64,000 nt of DNA from Austwickia sp. (GCA_016699675.1 CP064985.1:2170001-2234000), one strand, 5' to 3'; positions 8,511-17,252 are shown, numbered from the stretch's first letter. A program made the numbers and translations. Notes: generated from the letters alone by a model not told the origin.

Positions 8511-9789
8511 AGCGACAGGGGCCGGAGCTCACCTTCCGGGTCTGGTCACGACGCTCCAGCAGCACCAGCACCTCGGCGTGGTCGGTGTGCGGGAACATGT
8601 CGAAGAGCCGGGCGCGGGTCGGTCGGAGCGACGGCATCCGCGCCAGGTCGGCCGCGAGAGTGACCGGGTTGCAGCTGGAGTAGACGACGGTCGCCACGTC
8701 GCTGTCCTCGAGCCAGGCCGCCAGGCGGGGGCCGATGCCGCGCCGGGGCGGATTGACGATCACCATGTCCGGGTGTCGGCGAAGCGCCTCGGCGTACGCC
8801 GTCGCGTCGCCCGGCACGAACCGCGCGGCCAGGCCGGCGCTGTGGGCGGCGGCCGTTGCCCCGGCCACGGCCGCCTCGGCGGCCTCGACGCCGGTGATGT
8901 GGGTAGGCGCGTCCGGGGCGGCCCCGCCCAGCGCCCGCGCCGCGTGCAGGGCGAATCCGCCCACGCCGCAATACAGGTCGAGGACCGACTGGGGCGCGGC
9001 GGAGGCGATCCAGTCAGCGGCCTGCCGATAGAGCGCCCCCGCGACCTGCGTGTTGGTCTGTAGGAACGCCCCCGGGTGCAGGTGCAGCGTGACGTCCCCG
9101 ACCCGCATCGGGAGGGTGTGTTCGTCGGTCAGTATCACGTCCGGACCCGGGCCCTCCGCCAATGCCGCGTGGGCCGGGAGCAGGTTGGCGGACACGACGT
9201 GCGGGGCGCGGAGGCCGGCGGCGACCAGGTCCGCGGCCAGGTCGGGCAGCCCCCGCCGGATCTTGCCGAGCTGGCCCTCGGAGCGCAGCACGAAGCGGAT
9301 CATCGCCTCGGCGCCCTCGGGTCGTGCCGAACCGGCCGTGATGCCAGCGCCATTCGAGTCGTCGGGGGTCTCGCGGGTGCCCTGCGTGTCGGAGGGCGGC
9401 GTCTCGATGACCTGGATGCCCTTGAGTTCCCCGGTGCGGGCCGCCACGTCGTACGGCCGCAGGCCCAGCCGCGCGATGAAGCCCGCGAGGACCGGCAGGG
9501 CTGCGGCTGCGTACGGCCCGACGATGCCGCAGCCGCGCAGGTCCACACCCGACCCGTCCGCGGCGAGGATCCCGAGCGTGGGGGATTGCGGCGTGCCGGC
9601 GACGACCATCTTGGCCTTGGCGCGGAAGCGGTCCTCCGCCGAGGCGCACGGGGCCGACCAGGCCAGATCCGCGTGCTCGCCGAGAAGCCGCCGCGCGGCG
9701 GCGTCCTTGGCGGCCAGCTGCGCGGCGTACGGCGTCGCGAGCCGGACACAGGAACCACAGGCGCCCGCCTCGAAGTACCCACACCGCAC
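8509..9789 (-). CDS. rlmC: 23S rRNA (uracil-5)-methyltransferase RlmC
   Basis: The 426-residue protein methylates a uridine of 23S rRNA to 5-methyluridine using SAM. It aligns end to end with E. coli RlmC/RumB: MRCGYFEAGACGSC holds [4Fe-4S] cysteines, FRAKAKMVV and MIRFVLRSEGQL follow, LDLYCGVGGFALH is the SAM site, IVNPPRRGIG the catalytic loop, and YSSCNP carries the nucleophile cysteine; DMFPHTDHAEVL ends the domain. It is about 50 residues longer than E. coli RlmC because of a low-complexity insert near residues 130-155. It is divergent from the ArsR operon and 67 bp upstream of padR. Confidence 0.95.
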   Translation of the reverse strand: MRCGYFEAGACGSCVRLATPYAAQLAAKDAAARRLLGEHADLAWSAPCASAEDRFRAKAKMVVAGTPQSPTLGILAADGSGVDLRGCGIVGPYAAAALPVLAGFIARLGLRPYDVAARTGELKGIQVIETPPSDTQGTRETPDDSNGAGITAGSARPEGAEAMIRFVLRSEGQLGKIRRGLPDLAADLVAAGLRAPHVVSANLLPAHAALAEGPGPDVILTDEHTLPMRVGDVTLHLHPGAFLQTNTQVAGALYRQAADWIASAAPQSVLDLYCGVGGFALHAARALGGAAPDAPTHITGVEAAEAAVAGATAAAHSAGLAARFVPGDATAYAEALRRHPDMVIVNPPRRGIGPRLAAWLEDSDVATVVYSSCNPVTLAADLARMPSLRPTRARLFDMFPHTDHAEVLVLLERRDQTRKVSSGPCR

Positions 9790-9833
9790 GACCCGATTCT
9801 GCCGCCCGCTGCGATCGGCCGCCGCATCGCTTA

Positions 9834-9897
9834 TTCAACCTTTTGGTTGAAAACCGTCAAGGACGGGGGCTAGCGTCTTAATCAACCACTTGGTTGA
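9834..9897. promoter_or_regulatory. Promoter with two palindromic operators for the ArsR operon
   Basis: Two palindromes share the half-site TCAACC/GGTTGA: TTCAACC-TTTT-GGTTGAA at 9834-9851 and TCAACC-ACTT-GGTTGA at 9882-9897, centres 47 bp apart. Between them lies a plausible promoter, TTGAAA (9847-9852), an 18-bp spacer and TAGCGT (9871-9876). The first operator therefore covers the -35 box and the second covers the expected transcription start. This is a clear autorepression layout for the ArsR gene starting at 9909. Confidence 0.8.
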
Positions 9898-9908
9898 GAA
9901 AGGATCGC

Positions 9909-10232
9909 ATGGACGATCAGCTGTCGAAGGCGTTCGCCGCCCTCGCCGACCCGACGCGCCGAGACCTCGTCGCGCGGCTCGCGATCGGCGACGCGACCCC
10001 CTCGGAGCTGGCCGCCCCCTACGACATGACCCTGCAGGCGGTCAGCAAGCACCTCAAGGTGCTCGAGGCCGCCGGGCTCGTCTCGCGCACCCGCGAGGCG
10101 CAACGCCGTCCCGTGCATCTGGAGGCGGCGGCACTGCGCGCCATGACCGAATGGATCGATCGCTACCAGCGCCGGGCGGAGGAGCGGTACGGCCGCCTGG
10201 CGGCGGTGCTCGCCCAGCTCGGCGACGAGTGA
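9909..10232 (+). CDS. ArsR-family repressor of an SRPBCC operon
   Basis: The 107-residue protein has the ArsR fold with FAALADPTRRDLVARL, then SELAAPYDMTLQAVSKHLKVLEAAGLV as recognition helix and a wing. No Cys-based metal site (ELCVC) is present, so it belongs to the group of ArsR proteins paired with SRPBCC proteins rather than to metal sensors. ATG 9909 follows GAAAGGATCGC; a TTG at 9894 would lie inside the operator. It is 68 bp upstream of the SRPBCC gene and is probably autorepressed through the two palindromes. Confidence 0.9.
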   Translation: MDDQLSKAFAALADPTRRDLVARLAIGDATPSELAAPYDMTLQAVSKHLKVLEAAGLVSRTREAQRRPVHLEAAALRAMTEWIDRYQRRAEERYGRLAAVLAQLGDE

Positions 10233-10300
10233 CGCGGTCACCCGACGTACGACCCGCTTGTCCCGACCCATGTTCACCCCACGGAGCAAGGAGAGCAGCC

Positions 10301-10819
10301 ATGACCACGACCCAGCACCTGACCGCCGCCCGGATCGAGGCCGACGCGCAGGTTCCCCTGATCCGCATGACCCGGGATTTCCAGGCCACGCCCGCCCAGC
10401 TGTTCCGGGCGCACACCGATCCCGAGATCTACGCCCGCTGGGTCGGCCCGGCCGACATCGGCACCCGCATCGAGCACTGGGACGCCCGCACCGGCGGGAG
10501 CTGGCGCTTCGTCAACCACCGGGGCGAGGGGGATGCGCTGGAGGAGTACGGCTTTCACGGTTGCTTCCACGAGGTCCGGCCGGATCGCATCGTCCAGACC
10601 TTCACCTGGGAGGGCCAGCCGGACGGCGTGTCCCTGGAGACCCTGACGTTCGAGGACCTCGGCGACGGCTGGACGCGCCTGCACGCCCAGTCCCTCGTCG
10701 ACTCCTTCGAGGGCCGCGACGCCTGGCTGGACAGCGGGATGGAGACCGGCGTCAATGACGGGTACGCCAAGCTCGACGCCCTGCTCCCGACGCTGCTCGC
10801 CGAGGGGAGCCCGGCGTGA
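10301..10819 (+). CDS. SRPBCC (AHSA1-type) domain protein
   Basis: The 172-residue protein has a START-like ligand-binding fold: IRMTRDFQATPAQLFRAHTD at the start, YARWVGPADI, the central GGSWRFVNH, and a C-terminal helix WLDSGMETGVNDGYAKLDALL. The start is ATG 10301 behind AAGGAGAGCAGCC. Such proteins follow ArsR regulators in many actinobacteria and bind small hydrophobic molecules or support resistance, but the ligand is unknown. Its stop overlaps the next gene's GTG. Confidence 0.88.
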   Translation: MTTTQHLTAARIEADAQVPLIRMTRDFQATPAQLFRAHTDPEIYARWVGPADIGTRIEHWDARTGGSWRFVNHRGEGDALEEYGFHGCFHEVRPDRIVQTFTWEGQPDGVSLETLTFEDLGDGWTRLHAQSLVDSFEGRDAWLDSGMETGVNDGYAKLDALLPTLLAEGSPA

Positions 10820-11382
10820 CCGCGCTGCCGCAGCAGGCCATCCCCGACAAGTTCCGCACGGTCGCCGCCGGATTCACCGCGCGGGTGGACGCCGTGACCG
10901 ACTGGGACGCCCCCACGCCGGTCAAGGAGTGGGTCGCGCGGGACGTGGTGGCCCACCTCACCTGGATCAAGGACGTGCTCGGTGACTGCGTCGACCTGGG
11001 CGAGATCCCCTCGGCCGCAAGTGATCCGGTCGCCAGCTGGGCGGCGCTCGCGGGCGCCATCCAGGGCCTGCTCGACGACCCCGCGACGATGGCGATCATC
11101 CATCGGCACGCGCACACCGGCGAGAACCCGGTGCCCGTGCTCATCGACCGGATCTACACCGGGGACGTCTTCTTCCACACCTGGGACCTGGCCCGCTCCA
11201 ACGGCCTGGATGACCGGCTCGACCCGGCGTACGTCCATGAGGCGCTCGTCGGCATGACCGCGGCAGAGGAGGTCCTGCGGCCCTCGGGGCAGTTCGGGGA
11301 GCGCCAGCCCGTGCCCGACGACGCGACCGAACAGGACCGGCTGTTCGCCTTCCTCGGCCGCGATCCGTCCTGGCGCCGCTGA
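10816..11382 (+). CDS. DinB-like TIGR03086-type metal-binding protein
   Basis: The 188-residue protein starts at GTG 10816, overlapping the SRPBCC stop by 4 bp. It has the four-helix fold of the mycothiol-dependent maleylpyruvate isomerase/DinB superfamily: VKEWVARDVVAHLTWIKDVL with the first histidine, and YTGDVFFHTWDLARSNGL with the second metal histidine. Members often use mycothiol, the actinobacterial thiol. It probably acts with the SRPBCC protein in detoxifying or modifying a small molecule, but the reaction is not known. Confidence 0.85.
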   Translation: MTALPQQAIPDKFRTVAAGFTARVDAVTDWDAPTPVKEWVARDVVAHLTWIKDVLGDCVDLGEIPSAASDPVASWAALAGAIQGLLDDPATMAIIHRHAHTGENPVPVLIDRIYTGDVFFHTWDLARSNGLDDRLDPAYVHEALVGMTAAEEVLRPSGQFGERQPVPDDATEQDRLFAFLGRDPSWRR

Positions 11383-11457
11383 GTCGGCGTCAGCCGCCGC
11401 CGGCCTGGGCGCGGGTAGCCTCGGGGCAGGGCCGGGCTCACCCGCGGGAGGTGCGCG

Positions 11458-12156
11458 ATGACGACGTACGACGTCCTCATCGTCGACGACGAGGAGGAGC
11501 TGGCCCGCAGCACGGTGGACTATCTGGCGGCGTTCGGCCTCGCCGCGACCTGGGCCGGCTCAGCCGAGGACGCCCTGGGGCGCCTGCGCCGCGACGACGC
11601 GCGGCTCATCCTGCTCGACGTCAACCTCCCCGGTCTGACCGGGTTCGACCTGTGCCGGCGGCTGCGCACCGACGCGGGCACCGCGCAGACCCCGATCGTC
11701 TTCCTCTCGGCGCGGCGCAGCGACGACGACGAGATCCTCGCGCTGAGCCTCGGCGGGGACGACTACCTGCGCAAACCGTTCTCGCTGTCGGTGCTGCTGG
11801 CGAAGGTCCGCCGCATCCTGACCCGCCTCGACGACGCGGGGGCCGCGCCGACGGGGTACGACGACGGCCACCTGCGCTGGGACCCCGCCGCGGACCGCTT
11901 CTGGGTCGGGGGCTGCGAGCTGGTGCTGCCGGCCATGGAGCATCGGCTGCTGCGCTACTGCCTGGAACACCGCGGCAAGGTGCTGACCAAGCGGGACCTC
12001 TTCGTCGGGGTCTGGGGGGACGCCATCACCGGCGAGGGCACCCTGACTGTGCACGTCCGGCGCCTGCGGACCCGCATCGAACCCGACCCCGAGCATCCCA
12101 CCTACCTGCGCACGGTCTGGGGTCGCGGCTATCTCTTCGAGGGGCCGGGCGGGTGA
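11458..12156 (+). CDS. OmpR-family response regulator (envelope-stress type)
   Basis: The 232-residue protein has a receiver domain (VLIVDDEEELA, LILLDVNLPGLTG with the phospho-acceptor, and LRKPFSLSVLLAKVRR) and a C-terminal winged helix ending TVWGRGYLFEG. ATG 11458 follows GGGAGGTGCGCG. Its TGA overlaps the kinase GTG at 12153. With the next three genes it forms a regulator-kinase-ABC-permease cassette. Confidence 0.93.
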   Translation: MTTYDVLIVDDEEELARSTVDYLAAFGLAATWAGSAEDALGRLRRDDARLILLDVNLPGLTGFDLCRRLRTDAGTAQTPIVFLSARRSDDDEILALSLGGDDYLRKPFSLSVLLAKVRRILTRLDDAGAAPTGYDDGHLRWDPAADRFWVGGCELVLPAMEHRLLRYCLEHRGKVLTKRDLFVGVWGDAITGEGTLTVHVRRLRTRIEPDPEHPTYLRTVWGRGYLFEGPGG

Positions 12157-13505
12157 GGGGGGAACGCGCCGGCGCGGTGGGCCAGATCGACGGCGTACGA
12201 CGGGCCGGGGGCGCGCGGGTTGTCGGGGTGCGGCCCGATTCGCGCCAGCGGCTGCGCACGTGGCCGATGCTGCTCGGCCTCTGGGTGCTGGCCGCCCTCG
12301 CGGTCGGCGTGCTCATGTGGACCGTGACGCGGCCCCTGCCGGCGGTGGACGTGGCCGCCGCGAACGATCTCGCCCGCACGGCCGAGCGCAGCTGGGGCAG
12401 GCTCGACACCGCGGCCCTGGACGGGGTGGGCGTGGACTACACGGTGGTGGATCGGGCCGGGAACGTCCTGGCCGCCCGCGGCGCCCCGGTCACCGATCAG
12501 TTCGCCGCGGCGCGCGCCCGGGCGGTGTCGCTCGACGTGAACCGGGGCGACCAGACCCTGGGCCGCGTCTACGTCGCCGACCCGAGCACGGCCGCCGCGG
12601 CCGACCGGCTGGGATTCGTCGCGCGGGTGGCCGCCTTGGCGATCGGTGCGATCGCCGCGGTCGGGACTGCCTGGCTGCTCTGGCTGCGCCGTCGGGTGGT
12701 GGCGCCGTTCGGGCGCTTGCAGGAGTTTGCGGCCGACATCGCGGCCGGTCGCCTCGATGCGCCGCTGCGGATGGACCGGTCGCATCTCTTCGGGGCCTTC
12801 ACCGAGAGCTTCGACCTGCTGCGGGCCCAGCTCACGCGGGCCCGCGAGGCCGAGCGGGCGGCGAACGAGAGCAAGCGGACCCTCGTCAGCCAGCTCGGCC
12901 ACGACATCCGCACCCCGCTGGCGAGCCTGGGCGCCACCGCCGAGCTGCTCGCGGTGGGGGAGTCTGATCCGGTGCGCCGGGAGCGCCTCGCCGTGGTCCT
13001 GGCCAAGGTGGGCCAGATCGACGCGCTGGTCGACGAGCTCTTCGACGCGAACGCCGAGCAGCTCCAGGCCCTCCCGGTCGCGCCGGTGCCCGTCGGCACC
13101 CCGGAGCTGAGGGAGCTCATCCACCGCGCCGACGCCACGGGGATGGTGGCCGCGATCGACCTCCCGGACGCGCTCGTCGAGGTCGACCCGCGCCGGGCGC
13201 AGCAGGTCTTCGACAACGTCCTGGGCAACGCGGCGAAGTACGGCGCCCCGCCCGTCACGGTCACCGGGGTGGTCGAAGCCGGCCTGTACGCCGTGACGAT
13301 CCGCGACCGCGGCCCCGGCGTACCGCCTGACGAACTGCCCCGGCTGACGGCTCAGCGATTCCGCGGGAGCAACGCCGCCGACGCGCCGGGTTTCGGTCTG
13401 GGCCTGTTCACCTCGGCCTGGCTCATGGAGCGGATGGGTGGTTCGCTGACCTGCCACAACGCCACGGACGGCTTCGCGGCCGTGCTGGAATTCCGGTTGG
13501 CGTGA
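12153..13505 (+). CDS. Sensor histidine kinase
   Basis: The 450-residue protein begins at GTG 12153, in frame and overlapping the regulator stop. One membrane segment lies near residues 40-60, a periplasmic-type region of about 100 residues follows, then a second segment (about 160-180), a HAMP region with LQEFAADIAAGRLDAPL, the H-box GHDIRTPLASLGA and the ATPase boxes FDNVLGNAAKYG, DRGPGVPPDEL and GFGLGLFTSAWLMERMGG. It is the sensor partner of the preceding regulator. The signal is unknown; the ABC/FtsX genes downstream suggest a cell-wall or peptide stress. Confidence 0.93.
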   Translation: MRGERAGAVGQIDGVRRAGGARVVGVRPDSRQRLRTWPMLLGLWVLAALAVGVLMWTVTRPLPAVDVAAANDLARTAERSWGRLDTAALDGVGVDYTVVDRAGNVLAARGAPVTDQFAAARARAVSLDVNRGDQTLGRVYVADPSTAAAADRLGFVARVAALAIGAIAAVGTAWLLWLRRRVVAPFGRLQEFAADIAAGRLDAPLRMDRSHLFGAFTESFDLLRAQLTRAREAERAANESKRTLVSQLGHDIRTPLASLGATAELLAVGESDPVRRERLAVVLAKVGQIDALVDELFDANAEQLQALPVAPVPVGTPELRELIHRADATGMVAAIDLPDALVEVDPRRAQQVFDNVLGNAAKYGAPPVTVTGVVEAGLYAVTIRDRGPGVPPDELPRLTAQRFRGSNAADAPGFGLGLFTSAWLMERMGGSLTCHNATDGFAAVLEFRLA

Positions 13506-13533
13506 ACCGGTGAACCGGTGAGCCGGCGAGCCG
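13502..13533. repeat. Four 8-bp tandem units at the end of the kinase gene
   Basis: GTGAACCG is repeated at 13502 and 13510, then GTGAGCCG at 13518 and GCGAGCCG at 13526. The TGA stop of the kinase is read from the first unit (13503-13505). No function is evident. Confidence 0.75.
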
Positions 13534-13707
13534 CTTGGGGGCGGGTACCGCGACCATCGCGAAATGGGCCGATGAGCCCCGCAATGTCCTGCGCGTCGAC
13601 CCATATCGCGAGGGTGGCGACCCTGGGCAGGGAGCGGCCAGGCGGACTTAGGAGAGATGTAGGGAACTCGCAAGGACTGCGTCAGGGCCGCTTCCTACCG
13701 TGAGGAC

Positions 13708-14514
13708 ATGAGCAGCACGCAGACGCAGGCCGACACACCCGGGCGCGCAGCGGCGACGCGGCGCGAGTTGGTGATCGAGGCCATGCGCCTCTCGAAGACG
13801 TTCTCGCACGGGGGCGTACAGCAGCACGTCCTACGCAACCTCGACCTGGAGATCCGCGCCGGCGACTTCACCGTCATCATGGGCCCCTCGGGCGCGGGCA
13901 AGTCCACGCTCCTCTACGCCCTCTCCGGCATGGACGCCCCGACGCTGGGCACCATCACCTTCGACGGCGAGGACATCTCGCGGTACTCCCCGGACCGCCT
14001 CGCCGTCTTCCGGCGGCGTCGGTGCGGGTTCGTCTTCCAGCAGATCCACCTGCTCGATGCCCTGTCCCTCCAGGACAACGTGCTGGCGGTGGGGCTGCTG
14101 ACGGGACGGCGCCACGACGTACGCCGCCGGGCTGCCAACCTCTTCGACCGGGTCGGGCTGGACGAGGCGACCCGGAACAAGTTCCCCAGCATGATCTCCG
14201 GCGGCGAGGCGCAGCGGGCCGCCGTCGTGCGGGCGATGATCAACGAGCCGGCCGTGCTGTTCGCCGACGAGCCGACCGGCCAGCTCAACTCCGAGTTCGG
14301 CCAGCGGGTGCTCGACCTGCTCACGATGCTGCACCGCGACGGGCAGAGCATCGTCATGGTCACCCACGACCTGCGCTCGGCGCTGCGGGGCGACCGGATC
14401 CTCTATCTGCGCGACGGCAGCATCGTCGGCGAGCTGACGCTGCCCCGGTACGCCGCCGAGGACGCCTCCCGCCAGGACCAGCTGGCCGGCTTCCTCGCCG
14501 AGATGGGCTGGTGA
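13708..14514 (+). CDS. ABC transporter ATP-binding protein, MacB/LolD type
   Basis: The 268-residue ATPase has Walker A GPSGAGKST (about 54-62), Q-loop FVFQQIHLLDALS, a signature MISGGEAQRAAVVRAM and Walker B VLFADEPTGQL, with THDLRSALRGDRI as the H-loop. The ATG at 13708 lies 6 nt after TACCGT (13696-13701), a TANNNT hexamer, so the transcript may be leaderless; GAGGAC is too close to act as a normal ribosome site. It pairs with the FtsX-type permease 8 bp downstream. Confidence 0.93.
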   Translation: MSSTQTQADTPGRAAATRRELVIEAMRLSKTFSHGGVQQHVLRNLDLEIRAGDFTVIMGPSGAGKSTLLYALSGMDAPTLGTITFDGEDISRYSPDRLAVFRRRRCGFVFQQIHLLDALSLQDNVLAVGLLTGRRHDVRRRAANLFDRVGLDEATRNKFPSMISGGEAQRAAVVRAMINEPAVLFADEPTGQLNSEFGQRVLDLLTMLHRDGQSIVMVTHDLRSALRGDRILYLRDGSIVGELTLPRYAAEDASRQDQLAGFLAEMGW

Positions 14515-14521
14515 CCCGCCG

Positions 14522-16900
14522 ATGGCCACCGTCCTGCTGCTCGCGCGCCGGACCGTACGGCGTCAGCGCCTCCAGCTCGTCACCACTCTGCTGCTCGTGG
14601 CCCTGGCCGCGATGATGGTCAACCTCGGCGTCATCTGCGCCACGGACTACCCGGCCGCCCAACGCGGCGTCGCCCACCGCCTCGACACCGCCGAACTGCA
14701 GGTTCACGGCACCGACCGCGCCGCCCTGGCCTCCATGGCCGGCCACCTGCGCGCGGATGAGCGCGTCGCCCGCGTCGACGAGCGTCCCTCGCGCGAGACC
14801 TGGGGGAGCATCACGTACAACGGCGGTACCACCCCCACCAACCTCGTCTTCTTCGTCCCTGACACCGCCACCGACCTCGGCCGGTCGGACATCGTCGAGC
14901 AGGCAGACCGCAGTTATCCCAACCCGGTCTGGCTGCCGTACGTCTTCAAGGTCGGCGGCGGCTACCGGCTCGGGGACGACTTCCGCGTTACCACCGCCGC
15001 GGGCGCGCGCACCTTCCAGGTCAAGGGGTTCTACGAGAACCCGTACTTCGGCATGATGACCATGGGCTTCTCCGGGCTCGGCGTCACGGCCGACCAGCTC
15101 GACGCGCTGGGCGCCGGCGCCGACCCGCTTGCTGCAGGCAGCATCCTGGAGGTCCGGCTCCCGGAGGTCGCCCAGGCGGCCGCCGTCGCGACGGCGGCGA
15201 CGGACCAGGTGAAGGCCGAGTACGTCGCCCGTGGCCTGGAGCCCCCTGCCCTGTGGAGCGATCCCTACGACCTGGTCGAGGTCGCGGCCATGACCGGCCC
15301 CGGCATCTACGCCGCCAGCCTCGTCGCGTTCGCGATCCTCATCGCCCTGGTCGTGGTGGTCGTCGTCCGCTTCGTCATCCGCACCGCGGTGCTGCAGGAC
15401 ATGACCGGCATCGGGACGCTCGCCGCGACCGGGTGCACCGCCGCGCAGTCCCTGTGGGGGATCGCCCTGCCCATGGTCGCGACCGCGCTGGTCGGGTCCG
15501 TCGTCGGGGTGGCCACGTCGTACGCCGTGCTGCCCGGCCTCCGCGACTCCCTCATCGCCCAGACCGGAATCCGCTGGGCGCCCGGCGTCAGCGCGCTCGG
15601 GGCGGCCTCGGCGGTGCTGCTCCTCGTCGCCGTGGCGGCGGGAACGGCCCTGCTGGCGGCCCGAAAGGTCCGCCGCGTGACGCCGGTGCAGGCCGTGCGT
15701 GGCGGGGAGAGCGCGCACAGCTTCCGGCGTACGGTCTTCCCGCTCGCCACGACCCGCGGCCCCCTCGGCGCGCTGCTCGGGCTCAAGCAGGCCGTCCAGC
15801 ACGCCTCGCAGAACGTCATGGTCGCCGCGGTCATCGCGCTGGTGACTTTCGCCGGGATGTTCTCGGCCGGGCTCTACACCAACGTGCTCGGCAGCCGGGA
15901 TGCGTTCACGCACTTGATGATCGGCGACATGCCGCCGGTGCAGGTGCAGCTGGCCGCCGACCGGAGCAGGCCCCGGGACGCGGCGACCCGCGCGGACCTG
16001 CTGCGGCAGGTGGCGGCCACGCAGGGCGTGCGGAAGGCGTTCTATTACGACAACCGCGGGGTCTCCGCCGAGGGCGTGCCGCTCCAGCTGGCCGTCACCG
16101 AGGACTTCGCGCGGCAGGACTACAGCTCGATCTACGCCGGCCGGGAACCCCGCCACGACAACGAGATCGCCCTCGGCGGGCGGGCGGCCGAGCGGCTCGG
16201 GCGCGCCATCGGCGACACCGTCGCGGTGGAGGTGGGCGGGGCGAAGCGGTCGTTCGTCGTGACCGGCCTGCTCTCCACGATCAACTTCATGGGCATGAAG
16301 GCCGACCTGACGACCGACGGCTACCGGCGGCTCATCCCCGCCTACCAGCCCGATTACCTCAACGTCTATCTCAACCAGGGCACCTCGGTCGGCGACTTCC
16401 GGGCCGCGCTGGACCCCGCCAGCGCCCCCCAGATCGCGGCCGTCAACGACTCCGCCGAGTTCCTGGCGAGCCAGATGGACGTCTACATCGAGATGTGCGG
16501 CTACCTTGCCGTCGGCATCCTGACGGGCACCGGCGTGGTGATCGCCCTGGTGATGGGCCTGGTCACGGCCACGATGATCGTGCGTACCCGGCGCTCGCTG
16601 GGGGTGCGCAAGGCGCTGGGGTTCACGACGCGGCAACTCGTGGGGCAGACCGTCATGACCTACCTGCCCGTCGTCGTGGTCGGCGCTCTGGTCGGTGCCG
16701 CGCTCGGCCTGGTGCTCGTCGAACCGGCGCTCGTCGGGTTGCTGCGCGGCGCGGGAATCCGGACCTTGTCGATGACGCTGGAGCCGTACGTCGTGACCGC
16801 GCTCGTCCTCGGGATCGTCGGCCTCGCGGCGGCCTTGATCGTGGCGCGGGCCTCGCGGATCCGCCGGATCACGCCGTACAGCCTGTTCCAGGAGGTCTAG
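14522..16900 (+). CDS. FtsX/MacB-type ABC permease
   Basis: The 792-residue membrane protein has the FtsX/MacB architecture duplicated. An N-terminal membrane anchor (about 18-40) precedes a large extracytoplasmic domain (about 45-255) and three helices (about 260-385). After a cytoplasmic linker, a second anchor, a second extracytoplasmic domain (about 465-640) and three final helices near 655-785 follow. Such permeases move or sense hydrophobic molecules and antimicrobial peptides at the outer face of the membrane. It lies 8 bp after its ATPase and two genes after a two-component system. Substrate is not known. Confidence 0.9.
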   Translation: MATVLLLARRTVRRQRLQLVTTLLLVALAAMMVNLGVICATDYPAAQRGVAHRLDTAELQVHGTDRAALASMAGHLRADERVARVDERPSRETWGSITYNGGTTPTNLVFFVPDTATDLGRSDIVEQADRSYPNPVWLPYVFKVGGGYRLGDDFRVTTAAGARTFQVKGFYENPYFGMMTMGFSGLGVTADQLDALGAGADPLAAGSILEVRLPEVAQAAAVATAATDQVKAEYVARGLEPPALWSDPYDLVEVAAMTGPGIYAASLVAFAILIALVVVVVVRFVIRTAVLQDMTGIGTLAATGCTAAQSLWGIALPMVATALVGSVVGVATSYAVLPGLRDSLIAQTGIRWAPGVSALGAASAVLLLVAVAAGTALLAARKVRRVTPVQAVRGGESAHSFRRTVFPLATTRGPLGALLGLKQAVQHASQNVMVAAVIALVTFAGMFSAGLYTNVLGSRDAFTHLMIGDMPPVQVQLAADRSRPRDAATRADLLRQVAATQGVRKAFYYDNRGVSAEGVPLQLAVTEDFARQDYSSIYAGREPRHDNEIALGGRAAERLGRAIGDTVAVEVGGAKRSFVVTGLLSTINFMGMKADLTTDGYRRLIPAYQPDYLNVYLNQGTSVGDFRAALDPASAPQIAAVNDSAEFLASQMDVYIEMCGYLAVGILTGTGVVIALVMGLVTATMIVRTRRSLGVRKALGFTTRQLVGQTVMTYLPVVVVGALVGAALGLVLVEPALVGLLRGAGIRTLSMTLEPYVVTALVLGIVGLAAALIVARASRIRRITPYSLFQEV

Positions 16901-17224
16901 CCCGCTGCGGTCCGATTTATCCACAGGCCGACCGTTCGTGACCTGCCCTTTTGGTGCCATGGCACCCTTTGTGCAGGTCACGAACGGTCGCTTGGGTCAC
17001 GGGATGGCGGGTGCGCCTGGGGTCACGGCTGGGTGGGCGCCGCCTCGGTTATGGCTCGGGCATGGCTGGCTCATGGCTTGGCGGGCGCCGGGGGCACCCG
17101 TAGCTCGCGGGCGGCCCGGGCTGTGCAGCACCGGGCGACACTGTGTACCACCTGGAACGTGCTACGCGGGGCGCCGAGCCGTGTCGAGTTAGCCCCCGAA
17201 CTCGTTGGGAAACTCGCCACGGTG
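16901..17224. other. Intergenic region between permease and trpB2-type gene
   Basis: The region holds a 62-bp concentric palindrome (separate entry). It also has a stretch at about 17000-17090 rich in short GGCTGG/CATGGCT repeats. Apart from the promoter just upstream of 17260, I see no open frame with coding signals and no RNA gene. Confidence 0.5.
16929..16990. repeat. 62-bp concentric palindrome
   Basis: The arms CGACCGTTCGTGACCTGC (16929-16946) and GCAGGTCACGAACGGTCG (16973-16990) are perfect 18-bp inverted repeats. A second perfect palindrome, GGTGCCATGGCACC (16953-16966), has exactly the same centre, 16959.5. The internal loops are T-rich and unpaired. It begins 29 bp after the permease stop. 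A strong terminator-like hairpin or a dispersed palindromic repeat are both possible; there is no terminal U-tract. Confidence 0.7.
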
Positions 17225-17252
17225 TTGCCGCCGGCTCGCCTCGTCCTACAGT
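17225..17252 (+). promoter_or_regulatory. Promoter of the trpB2-type gene, probably leaderless
   Basis: TTGCCG (17225-17230), a 16-bp spacer and TACAGT (17247-17252) are followed after 7 nt by the GTG at 17260. Transcription should therefore begin at or next to the start codon. No ribosome site precedes the GTG, which fits. Confidence 0.6.

Noticed and set aside
14360..16981. Long minus-strand open frame opposite the FtsX permease
   Set aside because: Arg/His/Gly-rich composition with no family motif; a GC-rich shadow frame.
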